Shown: positions 9,573 to 18,357, counted from the stretch's first letter. The stretch is DNA of 64,000 nt from Flavobacteriaceae bacterium UBA1903 (GCA_002337605.1 DDGL01000007.1:1-64000); one strand, 5' to 3'. Notes: generated from the sequence alone by a model not told the origin. Translations and numbers: made by a program.

Positions 9573-9608
9573 AAAAAATCCCACCATAAAGTTATGGTGG
9601 GATTTTTC
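9573..9608. terminator. Bidirectional terminator between convergent genes
   Basis: AAAATCCCACCATAA pairs with TATGGTGGGATTTT across a short loop. It has T runs on both strands and lies between the protease gene and the leftward small gene. Confidence 0.9.
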
Positions 9609-9626
9609 GTATTTCATAAGCAGGGA

Positions 9627-9842
9627 TTAACTTGCTGTCTTCTTCAATTCAGCATATTTTTCGCTAATTGACTTATTAATGTCTCCGGCAGTTTCTTTAA
9701 TTCTCTCTCCTGCTTCATTTACACGGCCTTTCAATTTAGCCTTTTCTTCTGGCGACATTGTTTTGTATTTCCAATATGCCAATCCGCCTGCGATTCCTGC
9801 TCCAATAAGAGCGATCAATCCTGTTTTCTGATTCTTGTTCAT
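9627..9842 (-). CDS. YtxH-like small membrane protein
   Basis: Translated from the ATG at 9842 it is 71 residues: MNKNQKTG, one glycine-rich membrane helix (GLIALIGAGIAGGLAYW, about 7-24), then a charged amphipathic helix (SPEEKAKLKGRVNEAGERI...). This is the architecture of YtxH/general-stress small proteins. A frame extending to 9878 would place its start inside the promoter -7 box at 9876-9883, so 9842 is preferred. Function unknown; a stress or envelope role is only suggested by family resemblance. Confidence 0.8.
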   Translation of the reverse strand: MNKNQKTGLIALIGAGIAGGLAYWKYKTMSPEEKAKLKGRVNEAGERIKETAGDINKSISEKYAELKKTAS

Positions 9843-9875
9843 TGTTAAAGTTGTTTTTTTGTTCAAATCCATACA

Positions 9876-9883
9876 CAAATGTA
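9876..9883 (-). promoter_or_regulatory. -7 box TACATTTG
   Basis: Perfect match to TAnnTTTG on the minus strand, 34 bp upstream of the 9842 start. Confidence 0.55.
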
Positions 9884-9938
9884 AGGTCTTTAATCCCTGT
9901 AACCATGCGGTTTAATACAACTTTAGCTTAAATTAAAG

Positions 9939-10076
9939 TTAAAACCACTCCAGGACATACCCCAACACAACATATAAGATGATAAACACAAATAGCGTTC
10001 CGACACAGCCGCATTTTCCACCCCCAATTTTCTTAGCTCCCCAGGCGGCTCCTATAATTTGCAATAGTTTTTTCAT
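9939..10076 (-). CDS. 45-residue hydrophobic membrane peptide
   Basis: MKKLLQIIGAAWGAKKIGGGKCGCVG is followed by one membrane helix (TLFVFIILYVVLGYVL). The start at 10076 is chosen over 10145 because the longer frame runs into the inverted repeat at 10105-10183 and adds no signal-like sequence. The CGC motif could bind metal or form a disulfide; this is speculative. No known family recognised. Confidence 0.6.
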   Translation of the reverse strand: MKKLLQIIGAAWGAKKIGGGKCGCVGTLFVFIILYVVLGYVLEWF

Positions 10077-10104
10077 GCGTATTTCTATTATAAAGTAATT
10101 TTTG

Positions 10105-10183
10105 AATGTCACACTGAGCGCAGTCGAAGTGAATCCAACTTCCAAATTCTTATTAGTCTTCGACTGCGCTCAGACAGACATTT
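10105..10183. repeat. Dispersed palindromic repeat (CTGAGCGCAGTCGAAG type)
   Basis: CTGAGCGCAGTCGAAG (10114-10129) and its exact complement CTTCGACTGCGCTCAG (10158-10173) form a 16-bp perfect stem, with TGTC/GACA extending the arms. The wording is familiar as an extragenic palindrome scattered through Flavobacteriaceae genomes. It lies between the small membrane gene and the propeller gene and could act as a transcript-end structure. Confidence 0.75.
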
Positions 10184-10213
10184 TAATATAAAAATTAGTA
10201 AAGATGAAGTACT

Positions 10214-13200
10214 TTAGTTTTCAACATAAGGTGCACCTGCATTCTGCAACTCTTCATAGAGGGCATCTAATGCTATTTGCGATACTTTTAGTTGTGCCAA
10301 CGCACTCGAAATTTGATTTTTCACAATTTGTAATTGCTGGTTGTGCGATGTGGTTGGTCCGTAGGTAGAGCGTTCAATACCTCTGTAAATAGCAAACATA
10401 CGGTCACCCAGTGCTGGGTTTCCTTTTTCGCCAATTTCATTTCTGGCGTAATTTCCGTTTAATTCGGTTTGCAGGGTTTGTAACTCTCCTAACACCTTTG
10501 CAATACGCTCGTTCATTGCTCCAGGGGCTATACGGCTTCTGGTAAGTGCCGTTTGCATTGCTTTGGCACGGCTAATAGATTTATCCAGCGTTATGTTCAA
10601 TTCTGCCACAGAACGCTGTGTTTCTTCAAATGTTCTCCAGAACTCTGATGCTTTTTGAGGCGTTACCGTTTTTATAGAACTTTCCTGTAAAGGCTTTACA
10701 ACAAAAGGTTCAGCATCTGTAAGCTTTGTTACAGTTCCATTGTCATTTAAATACATAGTTACGTTATAATTACCCGGAGGTGCTAATAGTCCCGACGGAT
10801 TTTCCTCTTTTTCTTTTTGCTGAAGGCTAATCGCATCCAACGCAGGGTAGCGTAAGTCCCAGGCAATCCTGTTGATTCCCTTTTTAGCAGGTGCGGTGAT
10901 ATTTCTAACCACAGTTCCTTGCGCATCGGTTACCGTAAACACTAATTTTGGCTCAGTTTCCAGCACTTCTTTTTCTAAAGCCTCCCAGCCTGCAAAGGGT
11001 ACATCAGCATTAGTCATCTCTTTTTCCTTTGCTTGTCGCTTTGCTTTGGAGGTTTGGTAGGTATCCTTTAAATAATACGTAAACAACGCTCCAAAATCCG
11101 GATTGGGCGCTACAAAATGATTGTCGCCCTGACTTCCTTTATCATCCCCAAAACTTAAGTGAGACTTAGGAATATACCACCAGGCATCCCGTACTGGAAA
11201 CAGCATGGCTTTTTCATTCTGAAGGGCATCTTCTGAGATTTCCCGCAGTGCGGTATAATCGTCCAGAATATAAAACCCGCGTCCAAACGAAGCACCTACC
11301 AGGTCATTCTCCCGACGTTGAATCGCTAAATCACGGAAAGAAATTGTAGGAACGCCTCCTTTCATCATGGTCCAGTGTTTTCCACCGTTAATGGAAACAT
11401 AGATTCCAAATTCTGAAGCTAAAAACAATAAATTTGGCTTTACGTGATCCTGCACGATACGCCATACCAGCGTCCTGTCCGGAATGTTACTTCTTAGCGA
11501 AGTCCATGTACGACCTTTATCGGTACTTTTCATTACATACGGGTTGAAATCTCCGTATTTGTGGTTGTCCAGCACAACATATACCGTACTGGCATCGAAC
11601 ATATCGGCTTTAATATCGTTTATAAAGGCAGTAGCAGGGACACCCGGCATACTCCCCACGCTTATTTTTCTCCAGGAACCCCCGTCATTTTCAGAAACCT
11701 GAATACTTCCGTCGTCGGTTCCCGCATAGAGTAGTCCTTTTTGTTTAGGAGATTCTGCCAAAGAGGTAATAGTGTTGTAATTGGACATTGCATACACATC
11801 CCAGGGTGCATCCCAGCTTTGTTGCTTCCCATAGATAGGAAGCGTGATGCGCTCTTCGTTCTTCGTTAAGTCTCCTGAAATAGCCGTCCATTCATCCCCG
11901 CGGTTTTCACTTTTCCAGACGCGTTGTGAGGCAAAGTAAATGGTAGTAGGATTGTGCGGACTTACCAGAATTGGGGCATCCCAGTTAAAGCGTTCTGTTT
12001 TTTCATTCGCAGCGGCTTGTGGTTGTATGTCAATTACTTCTCCCGTTTTCATATCGAGGCGGGATAAGGTTCCTTCTTGTCTTTCGGCATACATAATATC
12101 CGGGTTTCCTGGTTCGGTAGCAGGTTGGTGACCGTCCCAGTTCAAAATCACCCGCCAGTCACTGTTTTGAATGCCCTGCATACTGTTGGTGCGCGAGGGA
12201 CCTCCTTCGGTACTATTATCCTGTGTCCCTCCAAAAACATTATAAAAAGGCTCTGCATCGTCTACAGCTACTTTGTAAAATTGAGTTACGGGTAGGTTTT
12301 CAACATATTTCCAGGTTTCTGTGTGGTCGAAACTTTCGTACAAGCCGCCGTCGGATCCTACGAGTAGATAATTCGGGTCGCTCATTTTAAAAGCGATAGC
12401 ATGGTTGTCTCCGTGTTTATTTTCTTCATTCATTCGGTAGAAGCTCTTCCCGCCGTCTTCTGAGATCTGTAAGTTGTTGTCCATTAAATACAACACCCCT
12501 TCGTGATGTGGGGAAGCGTAGAGCTCCTGATAGTAATGTGGTCCCGTCCCGCCAGAAACCGTTGGCGACATCTTTTTCCATGACTGCCCACCATTTTCTG
12601 AACGGTACAAACCGCCTGTTCTGCGTTCTTCTTCAACCGCTGCATAGATCACATCCGGATTTTGGGGTGAAATTGCCAGCCCTGTTTTTCCCATCCATGT
12701 ATCTGGTAAGCCTGTTTTGAGTTCGGTCCACGTATCGCCACCGTCTGTACTTTTGTATAGGCCTGTTCCCGGGCCACCGCCTACGTAGGCAGCTACGGTT
12801 CTATGGCGTTGCCAGGTAGCAGCGTATAATACGTCCGGGTTGTCGGGATCCATTTCAAGATCGGTTGCACCAACCCATTCGTCATCACCTAAAGTTTTAT
12901 TCCATGTTTGTCCGCCATCGGTGGTTTTATAAACGCCACGATCGCCTCCTTTGCTCCATAACGGCCCCTGGGCAGTAACCCAAACCGTATTACTATCTTC
13001 TGGATGTATGATGACCCTGGAAATGTGTTCGCTGTTTTTCAAGCCCACGTTGGTCCATGTTTGTCCGCCATCCATACTTTTATACACACCATCACCATAA
13101 CCCACATGGCGACCACCGCTGTCTTCCCCGGAGCCAACCCAGACAATATTCGGGTTTTGCGGGTCTAATGCCACGGTACCAATGGAGTAGGTGGGCTGGT

Positions 13201-13492
13201 CGTCGAAAATGGGTGTCCATGTAGTTCCTGAGTTTACAGTTTTCCACACACCGCCAGAACCTACGGCAACGTACCAGATGTTTTCATTGTTGGGATGTAT
13301 TTCAATATCGGCAATGCGACCACTCATAAAGGCAGGTCCAATACTTCGGAATTTTAATCCGTTAATGACCGAGTCCAAAATAGAGGCCGAAGTAGCCGTT
13401 GTTTTTTGTTTTTTATTTCGTTGGGCAGTTGTTTCCGTAGAAAATATAAAAGTAAATATTGCTAAAAAAAGTAGAGAGTAACGTAATTTCAT
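10214..13492 (-). CDS. Large exported Asp-box (BNR/sortilin-like) beta-propeller protein
   Basis: A 1092-residue protein with a signal peptide (MKLRYSLLFLAIFTFIFSTETTAQ). Residues about 40-760 hold roughly eleven Asp boxes (S.DGG.TW variants: KSMDGGQTW, KTTDGGQTW, KSTDGGDTW, RSENGGQSW, KSTDKGRTW and others), diagnostic of WD40/YVTN/BNR or VPS10-type propellers. After the propeller comes a beta-sandwich (VFTVTDAQGTVVRNI), a Pro-rich link and a helical C-terminus with Gln/Leu heptads. Such proteins are often annotated glycosyl hydrolase, but no catalytic residues for hydrolysis are visible; Asp boxes are structural. There is no T9SS domain, so it is probably periplasmic. It is monocistronic. 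Confidence 0.88.
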   Translation of the reverse strand: MKLRYSLLFLAIFTFIFSTETTAQRNKKQKTTATSASILDSVINGLKFRSIGPAFMSGRIADIEIHPNNENIWYVAVGSGGVWKTVNSGTTWTPIFDDQPTYSIGTVALDPQNPNIVWVGSGEDSGGRHVGYGDGVYKSMDGGQTWTNVGLKNSEHISRVIIHPEDSNTVWVTAQGPLWSKGGDRGVYKTTDGGQTWNKTLGDDEWVGATDLEMDPDNPDVLYAATWQRHRTVAAYVGGGPGTGLYKSTDGGDTWTELKTGLPDTWMGKTGLAISPQNPDVIYAAVEEERRTGGLYRSENGGQSWKKMSPTVSGGTGPHYYQELYASPHHEGVLYLMDNNLQISEDGGKSFYRMNEENKHGDNHAIAFKMSDPNYLLVGSDGGLYESFDHTETWKYVENLPVTQFYKVAVDDAEPFYNVFGGTQDNSTEGGPSRTNSMQGIQNSDWRVILNWDGHQPATEPGNPDIMYAERQEGTLSRLDMKTGEVIDIQPQAAANEKTERFNWDAPILVSPHNPTTIYFASQRVWKSENRGDEWTAISGDLTKNEERITLPIYGKQQSWDAPWDVYAMSNYNTITSLAESPKQKGLLYAGTDDGSIQVSENDGGSWRKISVGSMPGVPATAFINDIKADMFDASTVYVVLDNHKYGDFNPYVMKSTDKGRTWTSLRSNIPDRTLVWRIVQDHVKPNLLFLASEFGIYVSINGGKHWTMMKGGVPTISFRDLAIQRRENDLVGASFGRGFYILDDYTALREISEDALQNEKAMLFPVRDAWWYIPKSHLSFGDDKGSQGDNHFVAPNPDFGALFTYYLKDTYQTSKAKRQAKEKEMTNADVPFAGWEALEKEVLETEPKLVFTVTDAQGTVVRNITAPAKKGINRIAWDLRYPALDAISLQQKEKEENPSGLLAPPGNYNVTMYLNDNGTVTKLTDAEPFVVKPLQESSIKTVTPQKASEFWRTFEETQRSVAELNITLDKSISRAKAMQTALTRSRIAPGAMNERIAKVLGELQTLQTELNGNYARNEIGEKGNPALGDRMFAIYRGIERSTYGPTTSHNQQLQIVKNQISSALAQLKVSQIALDALYEELQNAGAPYVEN

Positions 13493-13619
13493 GTGGATGA
13501 TTTTTGTTGGTTTCTTTAAAAATATTCAAAATCCAACTATGAAATTCAGCTCCCCATGAAATTAACTATTTTTTTAACACGACTCTAACATTTCAGCCCT
13601 TATAAATAGTTTGGATAAA

Positions 13620-13651
13620 TTCCTATAATTAGGAAATATTCCATAATTTTG
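13620..13651 (+). promoter_or_regulatory. Palindromic operator candidate and -7 box upstream of umuDC
   Basis: TTCCTA-TAAT-TAGGAA (13620-13635) is a perfect inverted repeat; its right arm overlaps GGAA-ATA-TTCC (13632-13642). TAATTTTG (13644-13651) matches TAnnTTTG and ends 4 bp before the ATG. The layout suits a repressor of the umuDC operon. No canonical LexA box is seen. Confidence 0.45.
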
Positions 13652-13655
13652 AACT

Positions 13656-14024
13656 ATGGAAATTAACTCATCAGGTAAATTAAAAGGTGCGGCCTACCGT
13701 CATGCCCCCGAAGTATCGAAACAAACAGGCTTCCCCAGTGCTGCAACGCATTATATGGAAACCCCTATAGACCTGCATAAGGAATTAATGATACATAAGG
13801 ACGCTACCTTTTACATACGGGTTGGAAGCGATGCCTGGTCCGAATTCAATATTCTGAAAAATGATGTATTACTAATAGACAGGTCACTCACTCCTAATTT
13901 TGATGACTTGACATTGATGGTACAGGAAGGAGAGTTTAAAGTGAGTCGTGTTGCATTTGATAGGGAGCAGGAGGAATTTATACTCTGGGGAGTCATTACG
14001 TATATAATACATTACGCCAGATGA
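13656..14024 (+). CDS. umuD: UmuD-like protein lacking the catalytic Ser-Lys dyad
   Basis: A 122-residue S24-family protein; E. coli UmuD has 139. The alignment is unambiguous: TGFPSAATHYMETPIDL matches the UmuD CGFPSPAADYVEQRIDL region, and ATFYIRV..., DVLLIDRS and EGEFKVSRV follow in order. The active-site GDSM is SDAW here, so the nucleophilic Ser60 is Ala; EFTVKKL is EFKVSRV, so Lys97 is Ser. Cys24 of the cleavage site is Thr. About 18 residues of the usual C-terminal part are also absent. It should not self-cleave. It overlaps umuC by 4 bp (ATGA), so a structural role as a Pol V subunit or regulator is likely. Confidence 0.85.
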   Translation: MEINSSGKLKGAAYRHAPEVSKQTGFPSAATHYMETPIDLHKELMIHKDATFYIRVGSDAWSEFNILKNDVLLIDRSLTPNFDDLTLMVQEGEFKVSRVAFDREQEEFILWGVITYIIHYAR

Positions 14025-15277
14025 TAGCGATGGTAGACTGTAATAGCTTTTATGCTTCTTGTGAACAGGTGTTTCGGCCAGATTTATGGGAAAAACCCGT
14101 GGTGGTGCTTAGCAATAACGATGGCTGTATTATAGCGGCCAATAAGGAGGCTAAAGCGTTGACGCATATTGCTATGTTCGAACCTGTGTTCAAAATAAAG
14201 GAGGTGCTTATAAAGAATAAGGTGGTTTTTTTTTCTTCAAATTATACGTTGTATGGAGAAATGTCGCAGCGCGTAATGAATATTCTGGGTGATTTTTCTC
14301 CTTCGGTGGAAGTGTATAGCATAGACGAAGCTTTTGTAGATGTAGCAGGAATTAAAGAAAATTTAGATGCTTATGGAACTAAGATAAAAGAACGAATTCT
14401 TCAGTACACCGGGCTTCCTGTGGGGGTGGGAATTGCACCTACCAAAGTACTGGCAAAACTGGCCAACCGCATTGCAAAGAAAGTTCCCGGACATGGACAC
14501 GTATATGTAATTGATACTGAAGAAAAACGGATCGAAGCCTTACAATGGGCCAAAACTAAGGATATCTGGGGCCTGGGAAGAAAGCATGTGGAACGGTTGG
14601 AAAAAATTAATGTATTTAGTGCTTATCAATTTTCACAGGTACCGTTGCAGTGGGTACGTAAAGAGATGACCGTAGTAGGAGAGCGGCTCTGGCGGGAATT
14701 GCGAGGCGAATCCTGTATTGAGTTTACTACCATGCCCAAACCTAAAAAAGCAATCGGTACTGCAAAGTCTTTTGGGATTAAACTACCAGATCTAGAGCGA
14801 ATTGAAGAAGCCTGTGCTTATTATATAAGTGAAGTTGCCGAGGTATTGCGTGCCCAAAATTCCTGTGCTACCTATGTACAGGTATTTGTGATGACCAATT
14901 ATCACAGCAATGTAGACAAGCAGTACTCCAATAGTAGAACAGTAACGATGCCTATACCTACCAACGACACCTTTGCACTTATTAAAGAAGCCAGAAAAGC
15001 ACTGCATCTTATCTACAAACCAGGCTATCGTTATAAAAAAGTAGGGGTGAACCTTACCGGGCTAATTCCGCAGGAGTATGTGCAGGGAAACCTGTTTTCG
15101 CCTCCAAAACTGAACGACAAAAATCTAATCCGCACTTTTGATATGTTGAATAATAAGTATGGAAAATCTACCGTAGCTTCAGCAATGATAGGTACCCGAG
15201 TTGAAGAGTGGGAGCTCATTAAGAAAGAACGCAGTAAGCGAATGACGACGCAGTGGAAAGAGTTGTTGACAATTTGA
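14021..15277 (+). CDS. umuC: DNA polymerase V catalytic subunit (Y-family)
   Basis: A 418-residue full-length UmuC. It has Y-family metal ligands Asp6 (MVDCNSFYASCE) and Asp102-Glu103 (YSIDEAF), the PTKVLAKLANRIAK helix, helix-hairpin-helix region DIWGLGRKHVERLEKI (thumb), the little-finger domain (about 235-350) and a C-terminal TTQWKELL tail as in UmuC. Translation is coupled to umuD by an ATGA overlap. It carries out error-prone translesion synthesis. Catalytic residues are intact, in contrast to its UmuD partner. It ends 35 bp before the convergent MFS gene. Confidence 0.95.
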   Translation: MIAMVDCNSFYASCEQVFRPDLWEKPVVVLSNNDGCIIAANKEAKALTHIAMFEPVFKIKEVLIKNKVVFFSSNYTLYGEMSQRVMNILGDFSPSVEVYSIDEAFVDVAGIKENLDAYGTKIKERILQYTGLPVGVGIAPTKVLAKLANRIAKKVPGHGHVYVIDTEEKRIEALQWAKTKDIWGLGRKHVERLEKINVFSAYQFSQVPLQWVRKEMTVVGERLWRELRGESCIEFTTMPKPKKAIGTAKSFGIKLPDLERIEEACAYYISEVAEVLRAQNSCATYVQVFVMTNYHSNVDKQYSNSRTVTMPIPTNDTFALIKEARKALHLIYKPGYRYKKVGVNLTGLIPQEYVQGNLFSPPKLNDKNLIRTFDMLNNKYGKSTVASAMIGTRVEEWELIKKERSKRMTTQWKELLTI

Positions 15278-15300
15278 GATCGAAGTTTCCCTCCAGGTCA

Positions 15301-15328
15301 CGATAAACAAGTTTATCGAACATTTTTT
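15301..15328 (+). terminator. Terminator of umuDC
   Basis: CGATAAAC-AA-GTTTATCG stem (15301-15318) followed by AACATTTTTT. It overlaps the 3' end of the convergent MFS gene. Confidence 0.65.
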
Positions 15329-16587
15329 CTAGGTTTCGAAACCCTATAAAAAATAACAGAAGCCAAAAATCCAACTCCCGAAAAACCTGCCAGTAACCAG
15401 AAAACATAATGATGTCCTTGCACGGTTTCAAAATTATCCAGGAAATAGCCTATCATGGGGCCTGCAAAAATGTCTGGTGTATAGCCTATAAATGAAATAA
15501 TTCCTACGGCAGTTCCCGTGAGTACTAAGGGTATTTTTCCTTCTTTCAGTACTGCAAAATAAAGCACCCGAGCCGCATACACCCCAATGGCAGTAATGAT
15601 AATGGTAAGAAAAAACATAACATCGGTTCCTGGTCCCAAAAGCCCGGAAGCAAACAACACAGCCCCAACGATAGAAAGCAGAAACCCTAAACAGAGGTAT
15701 AATGAGGGTCTTGTTCTATCGGCTAGGAAGCCAATTACTACACCCACGACGGGACGGATGAACAATAGGAAGGTACCTGTTTTTGCAGCGTCTACTTCAG
15801 AGTAGCCCAGTACTTCGCTGGCATAGAGCGAAAAGATGTCGGTTATTTTGTAGCCTACGTAGGCGCAGAGGATGATAAACATCAGCAACCAGACGGAGGG
15901 TAATTTTAAAACAGACCGTATGTTGGCAACCGTTATTTTTTCTTTTAGTATTTTTTCTTCAGAAATAGTAGATTTCAGAAAAAAGAACACCAGAATTCCA
16001 ATAAAAGCAACCAATGCAGATGAAATATAAACCACCATCGCAAAAGCATCTTTTTGCTGAAAGGTGTTTAACGCTACCGTGTTTTCCGGAACAAACAAGG
16101 AAAATACAAGTACGCCCAGCAATCCAAATAAAGCACCTACCAATCCGCGTCCCCCATCCAAAAACCCGAAGGCTTTTCCTTGGTTGGTATCGCCTCCCCA
16201 AACCCGTGTGGCCTTGATCATAGGTGCCCAGAATAAAAATATGGTTGTAAAACCCCAGAAGCCATACAAAATAGTAAGGGTTGTAAGGGATGGCTGGTTT
16301 GCATATATGAGTCCGCCAGCTGCAGTGAGCACTAATGCGGTTCCCATTAATTTTCTTGGCTCAAACTTATCGGCCAAGGGACCGCCTACAAGATAGGAGC
16401 CTAATGCTACGAGACCATAGATAGATTGGCAATAGCCAATTTCGGTATTAGTGATATTAAAAACCTCTAAAACTGTGGGCCTAAAGACTCTGGCTAATAC
16501 AAAGGGCAGTATAAAAACAGCTTCCCCTGCCAGAATAAGCAGGATGATGTAGTGGAGGGGTTGTTTGGATTTTTTGGGAGGAGTCAA
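15313..16587 (-). CDS. MFS transporter
   Basis: A 424-residue inner-membrane protein with about twelve hydrophobic segments. The MFS A-motif appears as GPLADKFEPRKLMG after TM2, with its second-half copy as GFLADRTRP. Intracellular RVWGGDTNQGKAFGFLDGGRG resembles the organophosphate/sugar-acid branch of MFS (YihN/GlpT-like), so an anionic substrate is possible; the specific substrate cannot be read from sequence. It lies 88 bp downstream of the membrane effector gene on the same strand, with no terminator visible between, so read-through from the signalling operon is possible. Confidence 0.85.
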   Translation of the reverse strand: MTPPKKSKQPLHYIILLILAGEAVFILPFVLARVFRPTVLEVFNITNTEIGYCQSIYGLVALGSYLVGGPLADKFEPRKLMGTALVLTAAGGLIYANQPSLTTLTILYGFWGFTTIFLFWAPMIKATRVWGGDTNQGKAFGFLDGGRGLVGALFGLLGVLVFSLFVPENTVALNTFQQKDAFAMVVYISSALVAFIGILVFFFLKSTISEEKILKEKITVANIRSVLKLPSVWLLMFIILCAYVGYKITDIFSLYASEVLGYSEVDAAKTGTFLLFIRPVVGVVIGFLADRTRPSLYLCLGFLLSIVGAVLFASGLLGPGTDVMFFLTIIITAIGVYAARVLYFAVLKEGKIPLVLTGTAVGIISFIGYTPDIFAGPMIGYFLDNFETVQGHHYVFWLLAGFSGVGFLASVIFYRVSKPRKNVR

Positions 16588-16675
16588 AAAACGGTTTTAG
16601 TGAAAGGGAAAGGTACTTGAAAAATTCTAAAAAATAAAACCCAAACAGGGCAATGTATTTGTTTAAAATAATTGG

Positions 16676-17254
16676 TTACATAAACATGGATACACCGTAA
16701 TATGCTGCACTAACAAATAGTAATAGAAGCCCAAAGGCCAAGAACCAGATGGCGCGTTGCACGTTTTTGAATTTCCAGGCAGCTATTTTTGAGATAATAT
16801 AAATTTGTTCACCTAGTTGCTGAAACAGTCGGTGTTCATCGAGACTTACTTCATAAAAAGTTTTTGAAAATGATTTTACATCGCCAAATTTTCTAATTAC
16901 ATCTCCAAAGAAGAATACGTTAGGACTAAATTTCCCTTCAATTTTTGGGATAAAACAGCGCACACAAAAAAATACAGAAACAGCCGTGCAAACTACCCAG
17001 CAAGCGATAAGTATGTAAAGAATTGTACCTCCCTGTAATTGCATTAGCAGTGTTCCTGTACCCTGATAGATAAAGTTGAGCAGAATTCCGTAAAATGAAA
17101 GAATAAGCCCCGCTTTTAATTCACTGGCTTTTATGAGACTGGTTACATGCGCCATGCTGCCCCAGTAATGATCTACAAGCTCTTCGGTGTGAGATGCTTT
17201 GGGTTGCTGTGTCAGCTCTATTGGCTTTTCTTCGGGTTGGTCTGGTGTTTTCAT
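16676..17254 (-). CDS. Pycsar effector-family membrane protein (PycTM/DUF5706-like)
   Basis: A 192-residue protein with three membrane helices (about 48-63, 77-100, 168-190) and no signal peptide. Family features are in order: KASELKAGLILSFYG (about 42-56), F.PKIEGKFSPNVFFFGDVIRKF (about 101-123), EVSLDEHRLFQQLGEQIYIISKIAAWKF (about 135-162), and a last helix. This is the pattern of the Pycsar transmembrane effectors, which impair the membrane when a cyclic nucleotide made by a partner cyclase binds. The gene starts 37 bp after a class III cyclase gene on the same strand, which strongly supports the assignment. The partner here is a receiver-fused, adenylate-type cyclase rather than a stand-alone PycC. 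Defence or another signalling role is open. Confidence 0.82.
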   Translation of the reverse strand: MKTPDQPEEKPIELTQQPKASHTEELVDHYWGSMAHVTSLIKASELKAGLILSFYGILLNFIYQGTGTLLMQLQGGTILYILIACWVVCTAVSVFFCVRCFIPKIEGKFSPNVFFFGDVIRKFGDVKSFSKTFYEVSLDEHRLFQQLGEQIYIISKIAAWKFKNVQRAIWFLAFGLLLLFVSAAYYGVSMFM

Positions 17255-17291
17255 ATGTTAGGTATTAGGGATCTGTTTTCGACTTTTAACC

Positions 17292-18332
17292 TTATTCAAC
17301 TACCTTGTAAATAGTCATAGGCTTCGCTTTATTTTTCAATGAAATATCGCCTACTTTCTCACATTTAAAAGATTCTTTTACTTGTTGGTAGCATGCTTCG
17401 CTAATAATAATTTCATTTTCCTTGGCAGCGTCTTGTAAGCGTGCTGCTGTATTTACAGTATCTCCAATTACGGTATAATCCAATCTTCTTAAACTTGCCG
17501 AACCAATGTTCCCTGAAATCATTTCACCACTTTTAATTCCTATAGAAACCTTTGGCCTAAATTGCGCCTGGTCGTCAATAGGGGGTAGGCTATTAATTTT
17601 TGAACAAACGGCCAGGGAAGCATCTATGGCGCGATCCAGGTGATAGTCTCCACGAAATACCGCCATAATAGCGTCGCCAATAAATTTGTCTATATAACCT
17701 TGCTGCGCCATAATTTCTTTAACCATTTCGTCAAAATAGGTGTTTATCATTTTCACCACGGTGTCTGCGGGTGAATTTTCGCTTATGGCGGTAAAACCAC
17801 AGATGTCTATAAAAACCACGGTAGCCTCAATGGTTTCATTTTCCATGATGGTCGTTTCAAACTCTTTGTTGCCCATAAAATTAAGGACGTTTTCATCTAC
17901 ATACATCTTAAGAATGTTATTCTCTTTGATAGCCTGAAGTGTTTCTTTTAGATGTTTGGCATGTTTAAGCGTTTTTTCCATTGTCAGCGTCAAGTCTTCA
18001 AAGTTAATGGGTTTGGTAATAAAATCGAAAGCTCCACGGTTCATCGCTGTTCGAATATTTTCCATATCCCCGTACGCTGAAACAATTACCGATTTTACCA
18101 ACGGACTCAATTCATGGAGTTTTGAAAGTAAGGTAAGCCCATCCATTTCCGGCATATTTATATCGCTTAGGACGATATCAATTTCTGGTTCCCTGGTCAA
18201 TTCCTCTAAGGCTATTCTACCGTTTTCAGCAAAATAAAATTCATATTCGCCCCCACGGATCTGTTTTCTGAATTTTTGTTTGATGAGCGTTTCCAGATCT
18301 GCCTCATCGTCTACTACTAGTATTTTTGACAT
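17292..18332 (-). CDS. Response regulator fused to class III adenylate cyclase
   Basis: A 346-residue cytoplasmic protein. Receiver domain 1-125: acidic pair D8-D9 in VVDDE, phosphoacceptor Asp57 (LSDINMPEMDG), Lys107 in ITKP. A linker helix (125-150) leads to a class III nucleotide cyclase domain (about 165-346). Metal Asp176 (FIDICGF) and Asp220 (GDAIMAVF), base-contact Lys216 and Thr287 (DYTVIGD), and transition-state Asn294 and Arg298 (VNTAAR) are all present. The Lys/Thr pair is typical of bacterial class IIIb adenylate cyclases, so cAMP is the expected product. It lies between a single receiver gene (25 bp gap) and the membrane effector gene (37 bp gap), so phosphorylation by the upstream kinases probably controls its activity. 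Confidence 0.93.
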   Translation of the reverse strand: MSKILVVDDEADLETLIKQKFRKQIRGGEYEFYFAENGRIALEELTREPEIDIVLSDINMPEMDGLTLLSKLHELSPLVKSVIVSAYGDMENIRTAMNRGAFDFITKPINFEDLTLTMEKTLKHAKHLKETLQAIKENNILKMYVDENVLNFMGNKEFETTIMENETIEATVVFIDICGFTAISENSPADTVVKMINTYFDEMVKEIMAQQGYIDKFIGDAIMAVFRGDYHLDRAIDASLAVCSKINSLPPIDDQAQFRPKVSIGIKSGEMISGNIGSASLRRLDYTVIGDTVNTAARLQDAAKENEIIISEACYQQVKESFKCEKVGDISLKNKAKPMTIYKVVE

Positions 18333-18357
18333 AATCTTTTAGTTTACACGTTATTTT

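Noticed and set aside
10214..13492. Assignment of the large propeller protein as an active glycosidase
   Set aside because: Asp boxes are structural repeats; no sialidase-type catalytic Arg triad, Glu or Tyr set could be recognised.
14887..14906. TGTGAT-N8-ATCACA, resembling the shared operator or a CRP box
   Set aside because: It lies inside umuC, has arms in the opposite order and an 8-bp spacer.
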